Source: Acropora yongei
Taxonomy: Eukaryota > Cnidaria > Anthozoa > Scleractinia > Acroporidae
Assembly (NCBI GenBank): GCA_014634225.1
Contig: BLFN01000116.1
Location: forward strand, 2,755,270-2,767,769
Length of the DNA stretch: 12,500 nucleotides
Direction: 5' to 3'
Under the pieces are notes generated by a model. The model made no database searches, was not told the DNA's origin, and was given only the letters and a program-made list of their open reading frames with translations. The translations under genes and the position numbers were made by a program. Position 1 is the first letter of the stretch. Each line of letters begins with the position of its first letter. Below, piece after piece: positions 1 to 9,524 of this stretch.

Positions 1-70
1 GGGAGTAAATTTTACTCCGTTTATTTTACTCCACTTTTTCACTCCAGCACTGGAGTGAAATTAACTCTTT
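1..70. repeat. Palindrome-rich repeat end, truncated by window edge
   Basis: This stretch is built from the motif ACTCC and its complement. Bases 2-9 (GGAGTAAA) and 11-18 (TTTACTCC) form a perfect 8-base hairpin with a one-base loop. TTTACTCC recurs at 25-32. Bases 40-47 (CACTCCAG) pair perfectly with 50-57 (CTGGAGTG) across a two-base loop. Such clustering of inverted ACTCC/GGAGT motifs is not expected by chance and suggests the end of an interspersed repeat whose remainder lies left of the window. The family is not identified; a similar motif seems familiar from coral repeats, but that is memory only. Confidence 0.45.
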
Positions 71-733
71 GAAAATAACAGTGTGGGGGTCAGTGTTTTG
101 TCGAATACAGGGCTAGTTGCGTGAATCAAGCTTTATAAATCCTCAGGGTTGCTCACTCGTCCTCGATCGCCAATATTGTAAAAATCAGTTCGAAGATTCA
201 GCAAGCGACCGTTTGATAATAATCCAGTTGGCGCACGTCGCATCAAACAATTGATCTAATCCGATTCGGCTTGTTGTAGTAGGAGGTGAAATTTTCTTAG
301 AAGCAGGAACCGATGCAACATCATGGAGTCAAATATGAGTACTATATTTCGGCTGGCCAAACTAGCCATCTTCAAGTACAATTGGAATTTGCATCTTTTT
401 TTGTTAATATATATAACTACAACTACGGATGAGCGTTGGCTTAGTTAAGAATAATTTGAAATTTTGAATTATAATCCTAAAAATATTGAAAAAAAAAAAA
501 CAAAATTTTCTCTACATTTAGATTGAGTAAGATTCTTCTCAAAGAATGTGTCCATTATTATCCTCCTGTCATCGGTAAAGAAATTCCAACACTACACTTC
601 ATGCACTGCACAATGGCGAGAAGCGTCACACAATCTCTCCTCCCTTCCTTAATGAGGAAGCACATGCACGACCAGCTTACGATGAGGATACGAAATACAC
701 TGGCATGCAAGAGGTTGACAACCCCATTGCGCC
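71..733. other. No gene recognised; AT-rich DNA
   Basis: No convincing coding sequence is visible. There is a small inverted repeat GTTTGAT (211-217) with ATCAAAC (242-248), an AT-only run near 404-416 that resembles a TATA box but has no gene behind it, and a 12-base A run at 489-500. Open frames between 523 and 804 exist on both strands at once, lack an ATG at the stated upstream end on the plus strand, and run into the repeat copy beginning at 734, so they are not called as genes. Confidence 0.5.
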
Positions 734-840
734 AAGCCCTCCTCTCATTTGAAAGGAAAGACCGTTGCGAAGAGCTGTCACGAGAATTCAAGTTTGGCAA
801 ATGATATAATTTTGGTGTGTATAAATTTGATGAAAAAAGA
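734..840. repeat. Diverged direct repeat, copy A
   Basis: This stretch aligns by eye with 1201-1316 in the same orientation. The shared landmarks in order are AAGCCC..CTCTCATTT, then GAAGAGCTGTCACG (769-782), then GTTTGGCAA (792-800), then TTTGG, and finally GATGAA.AAAGA at the right end. Copy A has small gaps relative to copy B and many substitutions, so it is an old copy. Open frames on both strands cross it, which is better explained by a shared repeat than by coding. Family unknown; strand is arbitrary. Confidence 0.6.
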
Positions 841-1024
841 TTTTAGCTGTGAGGAGCAAACATTCTGGAACCCAGGCTTCTTTCAATACTCAAAAAGTTT
901 GCATGCCTAGTCAAATTTCCTCTCTCGTCGCCTGTCCTTTTATAAATTTATGTTTATCCGTCACTCCCACTTGGTGAGGATATGAAAGAACCTTGGAACG
1001 AGGTTAACGGACCTTTTCAATCTG

Positions 1025-1154
1025 CCTAGGTGCCAGAGGTTATTATTTTCTTCCAACGAGGAGGTAAGAAAGACAGGCGAAGAGTTTCGACGCAGGTTTT
1101 CGCGATGCCTTCTCGCCTTCGCGACGGAAAAAAAATAACCTCTGACACCCAGGG
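1025..1154. mobile_element. Small inverted-repeat element (MITE-like), about 130 bp
   Basis: The left end (about 1025-1054) and right end (about 1126-1154) are imperfect inverted copies sharing the core GGTGYCAGAGGTTATT followed by a T-rich run ending in TTCC. The 70-base interior is more GC-rich than the surroundings and carries CGAAG/CTTCG motifs. Short length, inverted ends and no coding capacity are what a MITE or a foldback element shows. A target-site duplication could not be read with confidence. A repeat beginning with a similar CCAGAGGTTATT end seems to be common in coral genomes, but this is recollection. The element sits 46 bases left of repeat copy B. Confidence 0.6.
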
Positions 1155-1200
1155 TATTCTCAAACTTAACGAAATTTTCGTCAGCGTAATCAGCCGCAGA

Positions 1201-1316
1201 AAGCCCGACTCTCATTTCAACTTGAAACGACTGGTACGAAGAGCTGTCACGGGACAACTCACGTTTGGCAATTGATGAAACGTGACTTTGGCGTACAGGA
1301 ACGTGATGAACAAAGA
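1201..1316. repeat. Diverged direct repeat, copy B
   Basis: Second copy of the repeat seen at 734-840. The block GAAGAGCTGTCACG lies at 1240-1253 and GTTTGGCAATTGATGAAACG follows at 1263. Copy B is about nine bases longer than copy A owing to small insertions. On the minus strand a 121-codon open frame runs through copy B and then the MITE-like element at 1025-1154; since it crosses two unrelated repeats it is probably not a host gene. The spacing between the copies is about 470 bases, so this may be an old segmental duplication or two separate insertions. Confidence 0.6.
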
Positions 1317-2700
1317 ACAATCTCAAAGGTTTTCGTCGTCGTGGGGATCGCGGAAAAAGAATAAATGTCTAAATCACGCTATTAGGAGAATGCCGGTTGA
1401 CGGAAAGCATTTTGGCTTTCACTGCAATTGGTTACCTACCAATACAACCTTACTTGGAATTTAGCGTCAGATGAATGAATCAGTTCAATGCGGCTTCAAA
1501 TTGGAAACTGTGAGTATCGATTGAGGATTAGATTCCCTTTGGTTTGGCCTGATTATACAGGCCGATTGAAAAACCGAACTTTACCCTCTCATGGATAATA
1601 TCTATGGTTTGTCTTAATGCACGCTACCGATTTGATTTGATTTACAGTCCCCTTCGTTGGGGGGGGGGGGGATTTTAAGCAATATAGAGCCGAGACAATA
1701 AACAATTACTTCACAATGCTTTCCATATGACGGTTACATTGTGCTCACTTCGTAAGCGTCTTCTCCCGATGTGGTATGCATTTGGAAAAGGATTAAATAG
1801 CGCTCAAAAATATGTGGTAGCAGAATCGCTTGTAGCCTGTTTATTTTAAATTGCTATCGAACTTTACTGAAATTGGTTTGCTTTAAATCGTTTTGACGTA
1901 GACGTCTATTTGAAGGTGCTTCTGAAATCAGCTCAGGGAAGTGTGTTGGACTACAGTTCGTTGGATGAAACATTCAATGGCTATTAAAATGTCGGACTAC
2001 CGTTTTTCTCAAAGTATTTTGACATCTTAAGAATTATATCAAATGGTCGTTAAATACCTCAAAATTTCTAACATTATTTGCCGGGAAATGTATTAGAATC
2101 ATGTCTGTGGCTCGAAATAACAACTTTTTTTTAATGAAAAATACATTTGCCTCACGGGGTAAAATAATATAATCGAAGGCAGTTGGTAAGGAAGAAAAAC
2201 ACTTTGATTACATCACCTCTCTGCGCATGGAAAGTGGAGAACGGCTGGGACGCATTCTTATATTCAAATAATATGAAGCGCTTGCTTTAGAGTTACTTCT
2301 TCGTTATCGTTTTTTTAAGGTCGCCAAATGTCAAGCTGGCATCGACATCGAGATTTCTTCGGCTTTCGTCCAAAGTTGTTGTAAATTACTCGGTCGTTTT
2401 ATTTCAGCTTGCGTAATTCTTCATTAATGACTACAATCATACGGAATCATACAAGCACGGGAAAATATATCTAGACGTGGAATTCCGATTATTCAAACTT
2501 CTTATATTTGCACAGTAGAATGAAATGCACCATTCAGTCCTAGCTTAAGCGATAATTCGAACTTGAACTCATACTCTTTTTTCTCACATAACAATATCGA
2601 AGCTAAGATTTCCGACATTTTGAGAATATGATAAGAATGTACCCGAGGCTGAGAAGTTTACAAAATATATCTTTGTATATTGACGATTTGCAAAATACAA
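1317..2700. other. No gene recognised; AT-rich noncoding stretch
   Basis: No open frame longer than about 60 codons is seen and no domain is recognised. Small structures include a perfect 6-base hairpin, GGCCTG at 1546-1551 with CAGGCC at 1558-1563, and the palindrome TAGACGTCTA near 1899-1908. These are single short features and no function is assigned. Confidence 0.55.
1659..1671 (+). repeat. G13 homopolymer run
   Basis: Thirteen consecutive G residues follow TTCGTT. In an AT-rich surrounding this is striking. Such a run can form quadruplex structure and is prone to length change in replication and to sequencing or assembly error, so the exact length should be treated with caution. Confidence 0.9.
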
Positions 2701-2716
2701 TAAAATCGGTATAGAT

Positions 2717-2739
2717 AAAAAAGTAAGGCCTACTTTTTT
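2717..2739. repeat. Perfect 9-base hairpin, AAAAAAGTA/TACTTTTTT
   Basis: AAAAAAGTA at 2717-2725 pairs perfectly with TACTTTTTT at 2731-2739 across the five-base loop AGGCC. Beyond the stem, ATAGAT on the left also pairs with ATCTAT on the right (2745-2750) if a five-base bulge is allowed. The run of six T after the stem would look like an intrinsic terminator in a bacterium, but in this eukaryotic-looking context it is more likely a repeat relic or a chance palindrome. Confidence 0.5.
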
Positions 2740-2847
2740 CTATAATCTATGAATAGTCGTTGGTATATTTCAGCCTCAAATCAGCAGAAAAACAGGGCCT
2801 GGGCCTCCTAAACGCTATTATTGAACTAAAAAAAAAGAGGTTATGGT

Positions 2848-2863
2848 TTAGGGTTAGGGTTAG
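2848..2863 (+). repeat. Interstitial telomere-type repeat (TTAGGG)
   Basis: The sequence holds TTAGGGTTAGGGTTAG, about 2.7 units of the animal telomere repeat, flanked by degenerate units (TTATGG at 2841-2846 and TTAGAGTTTAG at 2860-2870). Cnidarians and most other animals use TTAGGG at chromosome ends. A short internal block of this kind is usually a relic of double-strand-break repair or telomerase action at a break, or of a chance seed. It is too short to be a functional telomere. Confidence 0.7.
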
Positions 2864-2870
2864 AGTTTAG

Positions 2871-3720
2871 TAGAACAGGAGAAACCCTCGCGTCTACTCT
2901 TGCGATGATTTGAATATGTGTAATTTCTAAATTTTCAGTGTGTGGACCGATCATCTATTTACGAAAGACAATGGGGGAGAGCTTTTGGTGGCATTAATTT
3001 TACCGCAATTACACTTTTGACAAAGAGAATGGCATTGACTGTTTACAATTGGTGGATCATTATGTAAATCCTCAGGAACGAAAAGTAACTTAGCTTTCTC
3101 ATTGAGGGCACCCAACACGAAAAGGTTATTGAAGTTCTCATTTAATGATATGTTGTTTTCTTGAACTTTGAAATTCTTTCTATGATGAAATTTGATGTTG
3201 GTCGTCTAATCGTGTTCATATTTTTGTGTTGGTCCATAGCTGGCATAGCAACTTGCATTCAATGAGGTCACCTTGGACTCTCGCAAAGGACAAAATCAGC
3301 TTACGATTTTGCAATGTCCGTACAATTGCCAAAGAGAATCTAAGAACACCGCAATACCTACAACTTGGGAAAATCTTAAAAAGAGCTGTTGAGATCGGAT
3401 ATTGCATTTGTCCAAATCAGTAACAAATAATGTGTACACGCGCCCTTCTCCTTCTTGACTAGGTTGGATGAGTTCGATATCTGTTCATCAAAAAAACTGT
3501 TCTGCTTGCAACTGGAGTATTTTGTCGGATATGTGATATTGCTTTGAGATACTATTTTACCTGTAATAAAATGTTCTAAGCTTCACTGGCGTCGGTAACT
3601 GTTTTAAGTCAGTATAGAGCATTTGGTTGGCCTAGGCGGTTATTTCTGTACACAAGTGAGCCTGTAGAAGGTCGCTGGAGCTGTCGTTGACCTCTTTCAG
3701 AATGAGAACAAATAATTCCC
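2871..3720. other. No gene recognised
   Basis: Frames of 63 and 65 codons are open on opposite strands over 3216-3423. Neither contains a domain I recognise, and simultaneous opening of both strands argues against coding. No tRNA-like cloverleaf, tandem repeat or inverted-repeat element was found by eye. Confidence 0.5.
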
Positions 3721-3772
3721 TCTTTATTTGAAGCATATTTTAGTGAAGAATATTTCCTCCTCGTTTGAAACA

Positions 3773-4156
3773 ATGGCAAATTCGTGTCCCCATCCTTTGA
3801 TTCCGTTTAGATTTGTAAAGATTTTCGGACTAAGGACGTCTCGACTCAAGAGGGAGATTGTTACACAGTGCCAAATTCTGGAAAGAAGCAAACTGTTTGG
3901 AGGATATTTTGGCTTGCCAAAAAACCTGTTTGACGTCTTGGTCTTGAATAAAACACCATACAAAATGTCTCCGACGCATGTTTCAATACCAACTAAGATC
4001 TTTTATATTCTTTTATTTTTTAGATCAAAAGAGGAGATAACTGGCCCTTGGCAACCAAGAACTGACCTTGGAAGAAAAGGATTTCCATTTTGTCAGACTA
4101 CATTTGTTGAGGCAACAACGGTGACACAAATAGGAATGGATCGAAATCAACACTGA
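3773..4156 (+). CDS. Doubtful open reading frame, 127 codons
   Basis: This is the longest open frame in the window. It is open from 3728, and the first ATG at 3773 has A at -3 and G at +4, a fair animal start context. The translation has no signal peptide, no clear membrane segment except a short hydrophobic stretch (FYILLFF, around residue 77), no zinc-binding cluster and no family I recognise. The antisense strand is also open for 79 codons over 3724-3963. A good splice-acceptor-like sequence (TTCTTTTATTTTTTAG, ending at 4023) falls inside the frame, so an exon starting near 4024 is as plausible as a single-exon gene. In AT-rich DNA of this length a frame of this size can also occur by chance. 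Function unknown. Confidence 0.15.
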   Translation: MANSCPHPLIPFRFVKIFGLRTSRLKREIVTQCQILERSKLFGGYFGLPKNLFDVLVLNKTPYKMSPTHVSIPTKIFYILLFFRSKEEITGPWQPRTDLGRKGFPFCQTTFVEATTVTQIGMDRNQH

Positions 4157-6727
4157 GTTGAACACCTTTCATAGCAATCGTGAATATTTCGATGATGGGC
4201 CTGGATGGGGTATTGAGGTACATTTTCATTTATAATTGATCGAAAACGTTCACCTTAGTCAGGCCTGCACTGAGCAACGTCTTCGCTTTCCGTCGCCGAG
4301 TAAAGTCCACTAATGGTTGTATTTTTTCATAATGCATTGGTGACACAGGGACACACCAGAAGCCTTTGGTGACATCACTGCCCAGCCGACCACATTTAAC
4401 TGTAATGTATCAAATTAGCTGGACAAAAATGGAGGCAAAAATTTTTTTCTTCACTTAAAAACGACACATTGACCGTAATTTTCACAGTTAGGAGTGGTCT
4501 TGTGATACCATTTGCATAAAGATTATCACTACACTTAAGTCAAAAAGCGTAACTGAATGAATACGAAAAGCCTCCAGTAAAACCGGATGGAAACTTGGGG
4601 GTTATTTCACTGTAAGAATCGATCTGAAATAAGCCGGAACAATATGGAAGAGCAGAACAATCTGGTAGTTCTGATGGCACAAAGATGCTTTCAAATCTCT
4701 CGCTTGAAGGAGCGCTGGCAAATGAACACACTTGATTTTCTATCGAAATGGCGCTCAATTTCTCGAACAAGGGCTCCTAAAGGAGATGGATAATTTTTGC
4801 CATTCGTAGTTTAGTAGTGTCTTCTAGAATTATCCTGCAAGCATGAATTCCAAACGCGAGGGTGACAAAACACATGGCTTCATTTTTCAGAACAATGGAC
4901 GACCTTTCGTGAATTAAGTTGCTTTCTTACGACATAACTTTGAGCAGTCTTTAAAATTGAAGATAAGTAGAAATAGAACCAAGATTTGTTGATTTGTGCA
5001 AAAAACATGCTACCGAATTCCAACGAAACACTGGTGAATCGTTGGGAATATTATTTCCACCATGTAGGTGCATCATTAGGAGATTATGAAATACTGCATT
5101 TGCATTTATATTGTAAATCTGGCCACGTTTTTCGTAACCAAATGAGTTTTCTTTTTCATCATTTCATTATTTAGGGTTGCATTCGTCTGATGAGTTTCTT
5201 TTTATTTCACTCCATGTTTGTAGCTTAGAAACTGCTAAGTTAGAAATACAGCATTTGGATTGTGAAATGGGCTTGAGCCAAATCGATTAAGCAATGACAG
5301 CAGGCTCCAATGTGAGTGCAGTGCGAGGGAATTCTCAAATTAAAGCTTAAACTGATCGTGGGGTAAAGAATTTAATCCTTAGTCTCTCCCAGAGCTTAAT
5401 TTCATAAAATCTGTTTATTGTGCTTGCATGTTTTACTTGTTCTGTAAAGTAACCGGAGTAGCTTTTCGTCATGTTTTCAGTTGCTTCATGCTACTGTGTT
5501 ACAATAAAAACTGGTTCATAGTTTCCTGAGATTTATCTATTAAAGTACAGTTTCAATGAATTAGAGAAGAAAAGAATAATAGTGGCGGCGATTTTATTTC
5601 TCGTGAGCCTGACTTCTGTGCAAACGATACCGACAAGAAATATCTAAATGCGATATAAGGAGACGGCACTTCAACGTTCGTGTTGTATGTGGTTCGACGA
5701 CATTATTCCTCTTAATCCAGAAAAATTGATTTGAAGCATTGTTTAGGGCTACATGGCTTTCGCCAAAGTGCACGATAATGCCATGTAAACGCAACAACAT
5801 TCACTTGCGGGAATTTGACCAGAATTAATAATTACTACTATGGATGAGTTTTCTCCAAAATGTTGGACAAAATATTGAAAAGATTTGACCAAACAAATCC
5901 ATAAATGTATTCCACATGATAGACTGGATTCAATTATCCCATTTCTCGATGACAAACCATCCTTCCTAAGCTGATGTTCTTCTCGGGCTTTCAAAACAGA
6001 TCATTGTGCTAGTTTCTAGCAAAACTATGGTGTGGTCAAGTTGTGAAACACGAATATGAAGGTTTTGTCGCAGTGAACAAGGGCTAATTTGCTCGAAAAG
6101 TCAATTTTTTACAATGGCAATTTGACCTTAATCAATAAAGCCGTTTCATTTCGGAAAATATAACATTTTTTACGGATAAAATACCATAGACACACAAAAC
6201 GGGGGCATATAACAACGCTATATGCTCCAGGTTTATGTTAGTGCTTCTTTTGAAGCTTAATAAAACAAAATATACAAATTCTGCATTGAATCATCCGACA
6301 AAAACTGATGCTAATACTTTAGAGTCTACAAAACACTATTTCGATTACTTCTCTTTAACTCAGTTATCTTCTTCTTTAATGGCATGCAAAAGTTTTCTCT
6401 CGGATGGATTTAACCACGATTAGAATTGAAGGCTTAAAACCTCTGAAGCAATCATATCTCCACAAGAGACCCATAAAATAAAATGCATGACGCACCAAGT
6501 GGGAATTGAAACATGCTATCAGGAGAGCAATGTATACGACACCACTGATTTGTCGACTAATAGAAGTTAGAACCGTAACTTTTCCTAAATCTCTGAGACA
6601 GTCCTACGGCCTTCTGGTCATCAAATCCTACCATATTGCACGTTCTGTCATTATCTTCCACGCTAAGGCATATAGTTCACATAGAATGGGCAAAGATTTA
6701 GAGTAGCACAATTTGATCTTTCATTCC
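4157..6727. other. No gene recognised; long noncoding stretch
   Basis: Nothing firm is visible. Around 4552-4790 one plus-strand frame (aligned with codon AAT at 4554) reads as plausible protein for some 80 codons but is broken by stops at 4612, 4624 and 4732, while the minus strand is open for 76 codons over the same bases; no family is recognised. Overlapping minus-strand frames at 5594-5994 look like chance openings. Short imperfect direct repeats sharing GAAATACNGCATTTG occur near 5088 and 5244. No tRNA, MITE-like ends or tandem array was seen. Confidence 0.5.
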
Positions 6728-6748
6728 TTAACCCTTTCCCGTCCAAGA

Positions 6749-6822
<74 letters not shown>

Positions 6823-6838
6823 AACGGGAAGGGGTTAA
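6728..6838. mobile_element. piggyBac-type MITE, 111 bp including TTAA sites
   Basis: The element begins TTAACCCTTTCCCGTCC (6728-6744) and ends CGAACGGGAAGGGGTTAA (6821-6838). The two ends are inverted copies, 16 of 20 bases matching. TTAA at both borders is the invariable target-site duplication of piggyBac transposons, whose terminal inverted repeats start with CCC, as here. The interior of about 70 bases has no coding capacity, so movement would have depended on a transposase made elsewhere. An alternative is an unrelated palindromic repeat that happens to start with TTAA. Core motifs in the interior (GGCGTTAGACAGAGTAAAAT) seem familiar from coral repeats; that is recollection only. Confidence 0.68.
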
Positions 6839-7308
6839 GATCATATTCTAGTGCTATGGACAGCAATTTTCGAATAACTCCAGAGAGCATGATGGAAAGA
6901 TCCGGCACTTCAACTGAATCAGTTCAGGTTTCTGTGATCATGTAATAACTTTAGTCAGCTTTCCGCAAACGACGATCTTTACTTGTCTCTCATGTAAAGA
7001 CAATGACTCCTGTTTCGTTAAGTTGCACATATAACCACTTTGTTTCACTAACACGCCATCTTGGCAGGTTAGTAGAACAAATCCCTCAAAGTCCAAGAAA
7101 AATAAAAATAAACCTACTGAGGCCGAGAAAGGTACGGGAAACATTACTGCAGCGAAGCTAGAACCAGTATTCCATGACTTTCAGATTCAGAGGCTAAGGA
7201 ACTCGGTTAATTAAAGTTGAAGAAACCTGTAAGCATATGCCAGCGGAATTCAATTTAATGTCAAAAGTAAGTCGAAAATGCTTTCCAGACGACACTTCGT
7301 TTGGGATA
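6839..7308. other. No gene recognised
   Basis: A minus-strand frame of 68 codons (6938-7144) has a hydrophobic start but no recognised domain and no supporting signals. Nothing else stands out. Confidence 0.5.
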
Positions 7309-7604
7309 TCGAGCAACTACGACGTCGACCAAGACAAGAACGTCACACATTTTCAAATTTCATACTAAAACGAGGGAAAGCGCTTTGCAAGGGTGTGTTT
7401 TCATTTCTTCCATGACCCAACCGTACTCCGGCATGTACTAAGTTGGTTTGCCGTTGTGTGGACCACGTAAGTACAGTTTATACAATTTCAATTCAAGAAT
7501 AGTAATTAAACTTTATTCACAAGCCAATCGACATACGGTTGCAGAAAAGCGATGTCATTTTTTCAAATAACATTCTCGCTGTAGTCGTCATCGTCCTTGC
7601 TCAA
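7309..7604. mobile_element. Diverged inverted-repeat element, about 296 bp
   Basis: The left arm 7309-7344 and the reverse complement of 7569-7604 align without gaps at 24 of 36 bases, sharing GAGCAA, then ACGA.G.CGAC.A and AGAA.GT. The interior of about 224 bases is noncoding. A GAC-rich arm followed by AAGAACGT is reminiscent of abundant coral MITE-like repeats, by memory. The copy appears old, with about one third of arm positions changed, and no target-site duplication could be read. It may extend slightly further outward than stated. Confidence 0.5.
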
Positions 7605-8426
7605 GCTCACTAATTACATCTACTGAACGACTTTGCAAGGGCGCTTGTGCACTAGGCGTTCGCTTCAATATTAAGCAGGCATTCCACTATTAGTAAGTTG
7701 AAAGACATTGTAGCTATAACTGAATAGAGAGAGTACTAGGCGTAGTATCGACTTGCTCTGCACCTTTTTTCACTCTTTTCTTTCAGTGAATCAACAATAA
7801 TCAGTCTATGTATACGAAAAACTTCTTACCTTTGTGCTTTGACTGGTATCTTCAAAAGAGAGGTGTGCTTGCCTGGATCGCTTCCTATCGTGAACGGTGT
7901 ATTGCTTACAGACACCATAAGTCAATTTTTCGCGACTACTTCGAGTTAAGTAAGTGCTTTGTTTCCCTCTTTGCAGTCACGCGTAGATTCTCTTGTCACG
8001 TGTGGTGTCTTCAAGTGATGTGCCTGCAGTCAGTATAAATCAAACTGTTGTCCATTACTGTTACCTGATAACAAAGCACAGAACACCTTCGTTGCTGTTA
8101 AAATGTATGGAAGGGATCTATATTGAACCCGGGTAGTAGATAGAGATGGCTGTGTAGGGGGTGGTGGGGTTGCTTGAGCTCACTGCACCTTTATTTAACG
8201 ACAGCCTCAACAAAACATTGGTAGGAGAGCGTAGCCAGCGCCATGATGACTGATTGCAAAGGCTTAAAAAAATGGTTGGACCTACTCGGAACTGGACTAA
8301 CTCGCCAGTAGAGCCTCTTCGGATAATTATAGGGAGATCGAAAAACAGATTCCTACTCGCACGATATTGCTAAGAAAAAACAATAACTTTTCCAAAGTTC
8401 CTACGCTTGGAATTCCCCTCACTCAA

Positions 8427-8448
8427 GAATTCGAATCTGAATTCGAAT
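8427..8448 (+). repeat. Two copies of palindromic GAATTCGAAT
   Basis: GAATTCGAAT occurs at 8427-8436 and again at 8439-8448 with CT between. Each unit holds the overlapping palindromes GAATTC and ATTCGAAT. This is a local short tandem duplication; no function can be assigned. Confidence 0.6.
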
Positions 8449-8580
8449 GTCGGAAGAGCATTGCATTATAAATTTTGTTACATGAGTGAAAACCACAACG
8501 CAATATGCACCAGACACTCACTCAGAAATGATGCTAGGTGCTAGCATAGATTCTTCAACACAATATCACCACGGCTGTAT

Positions 8581-8832
8581 TTATATTCGTTCATGTATAT
8601 GTATAAGTCCCGATAGTGAAGCATTATGACCAGTCACAATGGCAGAACACCCTGGGGAAGAGGTTACAAAACCCACGATAAATACATGACTCGCCAGTAC
8701 TTGATTTAGTTTCTCAACTTCACACAGATCTAAAGCGTATTCAAGGGATCGCTGTAGTGCAAAGGTCATCGGAAATGAAACGTTACACTGAAATACGATA
8801 CAGACAAGGATCACCGCTAGATGATAAAACAT
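8581..8832 (-). CDS. Doubtful open frame with signal-peptide-like start, 83 codons
   Basis: The minus-strand frame starts at an ATG whose -3 base is G. Its first 20 or so residues are strongly hydrophobic (MFYHLAVILVCIVFQCNVSF) and look like a secretion signal with a possible cleavage near residue 19. The rest contains a stretch that could be helical (around residues 27-47), three cysteines and a glycosylation-type NAS site near residue 70. No family is recognised, there is no promoter or polyadenylation evidence, and no clear splice donor ends it. It could be a small secreted protein, a first exon, or a chance frame; chance is most likely. Confidence 0.15.
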   Translation of the reverse strand: MFYHLAVILVCIVFQCNVSFPMTFALQRSLEYALDLCEVEKLNQVLASHVFIVGFVTSSPGCSAIVTGHNASLSGLIHIHERI

Positions 8833-9524
8833 GACAAAGAATGTGAAATCGGCACTGGCGTAAACAACAAATGGTGCTCATCAGAATAACACCGTGGTTC
8901 TTGGCGCATCAGTAGAACATTAAAATTTAGCTCTACTTGAGCTTAGAAGCATCTTCCCGTTAAAGGGAACTTTTCTGGACACCTCGTAGATGTCGACTAG
9001 TCAACAAGCCTTTCAGAATTTTCCAAAATGGCGCTTCTGCAAAAGGAAAAAACATGCACCCGAACATTTATATATACTCTCCATCAACTTCTATATTTAC
9101 CTTAAGTCTAGTCACTTCGTTCCTTAAAATGAGTGAAAAGCAAAGTATATTACACGAAAAATTCTCAAGTGCGCCCTATATTGTTATCCACTATGCAAGA
9201 TACTCAACTCGAGCACGAACGATGAAGCGTATTATTAAATGAACTTGTGAGTGCCGTAGTATGATTTGCTTTTCTTTTTAAGGTGCGGGTAATTTGTCGT
9301 CCCTTTTCCACCTTAATGCAAAAATCGGTAGTGCGGGTAATCGGCTGGAAATTACTAATGATTTTTTGATGAGATCATTGATTTGAACCGAAGTTTTCAT
9401 TTTGCTCATTGTAAGGACATTAGCTTTTGATGGATTGATTGAAGAACTGTTCACCACAATAAGCCTAAAGGAGCAGCCATGATTAATGAACAAGACACTC
9501 GGTTTCAATCCCTGTAGACAACTA

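Larger units (their letters stand above)
7605..9524. other. No gene recognised; long noncoding stretch
   Basis: Apart from the minus-strand frame at 8581-8832 and the small repeat at 8427-8448, both listed separately, nothing is supported. A plus-strand frame at 7808-8038 and a minus-strand frame at 9278-9508 are open for 76 codons each without recognised domains. The decamer TGCGGGTAAT occurs twice, near 9283 and 9332. Confidence 0.5.

Noticed and set aside
558..804. Open frames on both strands
   Set aside because: Both strands are open over the same bases, the right part lies in a diverged repeat also found at 1201-1316, and no domain is recognised.
961..1326. 121-codon minus-strand frame
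   Set aside because: It runs through repeat copy B and across the MITE-like element at 1025-1154. Crossing two repeats makes a host gene unlikely.
2717..2745. Intrinsic-terminator-like hairpin with T run
   Set aside because: The window is eukaryotic in character and has no gene upstream, so a bacterial terminator makes no sense here.
4552..4790. Possible pseudogene on the plus strand
   Set aside because: The reading is attractive (KPEQYGRAEQSGSS) but stops occur every 4 to 36 codons and the minus strand is open for 76 codons over the same bases. No family was recognised.
5594..5994. Two overlapping minus-strand frames of 68 and 81 codons
   Set aside because: They are in different phases, with no recognised domain and no start or splice context that favours either.
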